DNA of 64,000 bases from Paulinella micropora (taxonomy: Eukaryota; Cercozoa; Imbricatea; Euglyphida; Paulinellidae): contig WBZZ01000121.1 of the NCBI GenBank assembly GCA_019918135.1, positions 40,001 through 104,000 on the forward strand. The letters run 5' to 3'. The translations under genes were made by a program, and so were the position numbers. A model generated the notes under the pieces. It did not search any database and was not told the DNA's origin. It worked only from the letters and a program-made list of their open reading frames with translations. This document shows, piece after piece, positions 61,910 through 64,000 of this stretch (its first letter is position 1; each line of letters begins with the position of its first letter).

Positions 61910-63810
61910 TATGAACGACCAATGGCTCACATCTATTGATATTGAGGATATGATTAATTTTGGATATCAAGTAAAAATTAATCGTGGCTATTACACAGAA
62001 GAAGCAGAACCCGTATTCAAAGATTATATATTGAACTTATTCAAGAAAAAACAAAACTCAAAGAAAGGCACTCCACAATATTTATTAGCGAAGTTGTTTA
62101 TGAATGCTTTATACGGCAAAACCATCCAGAGACCGATAAACACAATAAGCAAATATATATCTAAAAATCATGAGTATTGGAAATTCTGGGCTAAGCATGT
62201 TATAACCGATATTGAAAAATTCAATGACGAACTTTGGCTTATACTAGCAGGTATTCCACGAGACTAACATGAAAAAGAAGAAAAAATAACAAAGCCTACA
62301 CATTATGGGGCATTCATATTAGCATACAGCCGACGGATTATGTGTAGGTATATGACAGAGGCTAATCCAGACAACAACCCCGACAATGACTATTATTATA
62401 CCGATACTGACAGCATTCAATCACATGTGAATAACATTGAAAGAATTAAAAAGTTTGGCGATAAAAATATCGGTGGCATGGACGACGACCTCGGGAAGAA
62501 TTGTAAAATAATAAAAGGTTTATGGATAGCACCTAAGTTATATATGTTGGAATTTGTAAAGAAGGACGATAAGGAAACACACTTCCATTTCAGAGGTAAA
62601 GGCTTAGACTTAAAGAAATTAAATCCAACCGCTTATGAGTTAATGGATAAGGGAGAAAGTTTAACAAATACAAGAGACTTCATAATGAAGAAGATACATA
62701 CGAGCAGAAACAGCAAACAGCAACACATTGAACACTGTAGCATACAACACCAAAAGAATGTAGTAAAAGTAGTTAATAAATCCAAATGGTGCGGGCGATA
62801 CTTCTACACAGATAATGATAGTATTCCTTACGGCTTCCATATCCGCTCCTAAATTAATGATAATAATTAATTAATTTTTTCTATAAAGTATATACCCTAT
62901 ACTATACTATGACCACCCTTACCAGACTATGTGAGAAGTTTGAGAAACTCTCTATTGAAAATAAAAAAGAAACATTTTCTCTTACCGATGTTAAAAAGAT
63001 AATTACTGACGAAATCCAAATGATTGAAAATGCACGGGCAGGCAAGCCAAGGGATATTTTTCCATTTGGTAAGTATCGCGGGAAGAAGGTTCAAGATATC
63101 GCGCTTATTGATAAGCCATATCTTGAATGGGTTATGAAACAGCCGTGGTTTGAGAAATTTACAGACATTAAAAGTGAAGTAAAAAAAATATTTATAAAAA
63201 ATTAATATTTATATTATATATATATCAATGACTGACTTGAGCACCAAACAGGACTACTTAAATGAAATTGAAAAATATAAGCTTGACAGCGAAATAAAAA
63301 AGCCAACAATTAAATGGACTAAAACTGACATTGTTTCTTTCTATGAGCAATACAAACCAAGAGATGACAATGCTAAAGTAGTTATTCCGTTCGAAAACGT
63401 GTTGGTTGAAGAGCCGAGCAAATCGTTGTTTTGGACTACCTCCAAAACAACAATACCATCCAATGTTGATTTGCAAGATAAATCAACATTTGCGACTGAT
63501 TTAAAAGAGACAGAAATCACCGAAATCAAGGCTAATGTTGGTGAAGAGATAACACAGCACGAAGCGGATATTTTTCTTCAATATGGTAACTGTAAAAAAA
63601 TGAAAATTGAAGATGTCGCTAAGATTGATAAACCATACCTTGTATATTTAATTTAACAACCTTATTCTAAAAACAAAGATGCGGTAAAAAAATATCTATA
63701 GATATTTTAGAAATTAGACTTTCGTCTGCGACTTTCGTCTATTTCTAAAACATCGTTTTACGATGTAATATTTTTTTATTTTTAAATCCGATGTTTGTAA
63801 AATTTGTTGC
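61908..63810 (+). mobile_element. Second copy of the Polinton right block (polymerase end, nuclease-tail genes), fossil
   Basis: Matches 26,094-27,995 with only a few differences: polymerase motifs B and C, the two exonuclease-X-C-like genes (62,909-63,205 and 63,228-63,656) and the hairpin cluster. It starts abruptly at element B with a short shared AGAGATATGAACG at the joint. It is a piece of a broken element, duplicated recently. Confidence 0.9.
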
Positions 63811-64000
63811 ATATCAGCACTTTGCACTTACCTACATACTCTCGCTGCGCAGCCCGCTGGCGCGGGCTGCAGGGAGGGTCACGGGGGGCGGCGCCCCCCG
63901 CATCTGGCGGCTTTCTTGTGCATGTCTCGGACCCTGCTGTAGATCTTGTCACGCACTCGGGTAATAGCACGCCGTAGACGCCAGCGGTTGCGCTTCTTGC
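63811..64000 (-). pseudogene. Second copy of the Fanzor-like gene end with double-hairpin repeat
   Basis: Matches 27,996-28,186, including the double-hairpin repeat at 63,850-63,900. The copy continues beyond the window, so the duplication is longer than seen here. Confidence 0.85.

Overview
The window looks like nuclear DNA of a microbial eukaryote, probably a protist such as an alga or thraustochytrid-like organism; I cannot name the species. The grounds are GT-AG introns, very dense microsatellites and satellites, and several families of mobile elements and old virus copies nested in one another. There is no rRNA operon, no CRISPR array and no run of recognisable housekeeping genes. Base composition changes abruptly: AT-rich Polinton-type blocks (about 3.2-11.7 kb, 23.4-28.0 kb and 61.9-63.8 kb) alternate with GC-rich blocks (28.0-31.3 and 43.4-52.1 kb).

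Layout. 1-3.2 kb: (TA)n and TATG microsatellites with short embedded modules and a 25-bp minisatellite. 3.4-11.7 kb: first Polinton/Polinton-like-virus block (integrase interrupted by a 274-bp MITE, tail-fibre-like protein with a peptidase-S74-type chaperone tail, small membrane protein, packaging ATPase). 11.7-23.2 kb: a non-Polinton stretch with a degenerate SAM-methyltransferase gene, a two-exon gene, three arrays of a short palindrome (GGAAATATTTCC), compound GA/AAGCAACC/CCGA repeats, a Ty1/copia 3' remnant and a Cys-rich hypothetical gene. 23.4-28.0 kb: second Polinton block (zinc-finger protein, protein-primed DNA polymerase B, two exonuclease-X-C-like small proteins). 28.0-28.9 kb: a decayed TnpB/Fanzor-type gene riddled with a dispersed double-hairpin repeat. 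29.2-31.3 kb: an NHL/coiled-coil gene and part of an alpha/beta hydrolase.

31,330-43,432 is a 12.1-kb element (A) with about 550-bp terminal inverted repeats. Its one large intron-containing gene appears to encode a polyprotein: a ubiquitin-like domain ending in Gly-Gly-Gly near the N-terminus, a long unrecognised centre, and a C-terminal Ulp1/adenain-like cysteine protease. The other half is satellite DNA (13-bp and 177-bp units). A nearly identical copy (B) starts at 52,125 in the opposite orientation and is cut off at about 61,909. The inverted pair flanks 8.7 kb (43,433-52,124) that holds fossil genes of a herpesvirus/mirusvirus-type virus: terminase large-subunit pieces, a large unknown protein, an EGF-like glycoprotein, a class-3 lipase and a coiled-coil membrane protein.

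From about 61,908 to the window end the sequence is a near-identical repeat of 26,094-28,186, so the window wraps onto itself with a period of about 35.8 kb. This implies a large recent tandem duplication, a circular or concatemeric molecule, or an assembly join. The strongest candidate for an undescribed system is the Ubl-Ulp1 polyprotein element; the in-frame palindromic repeats in the Fanzor-like gene come next.
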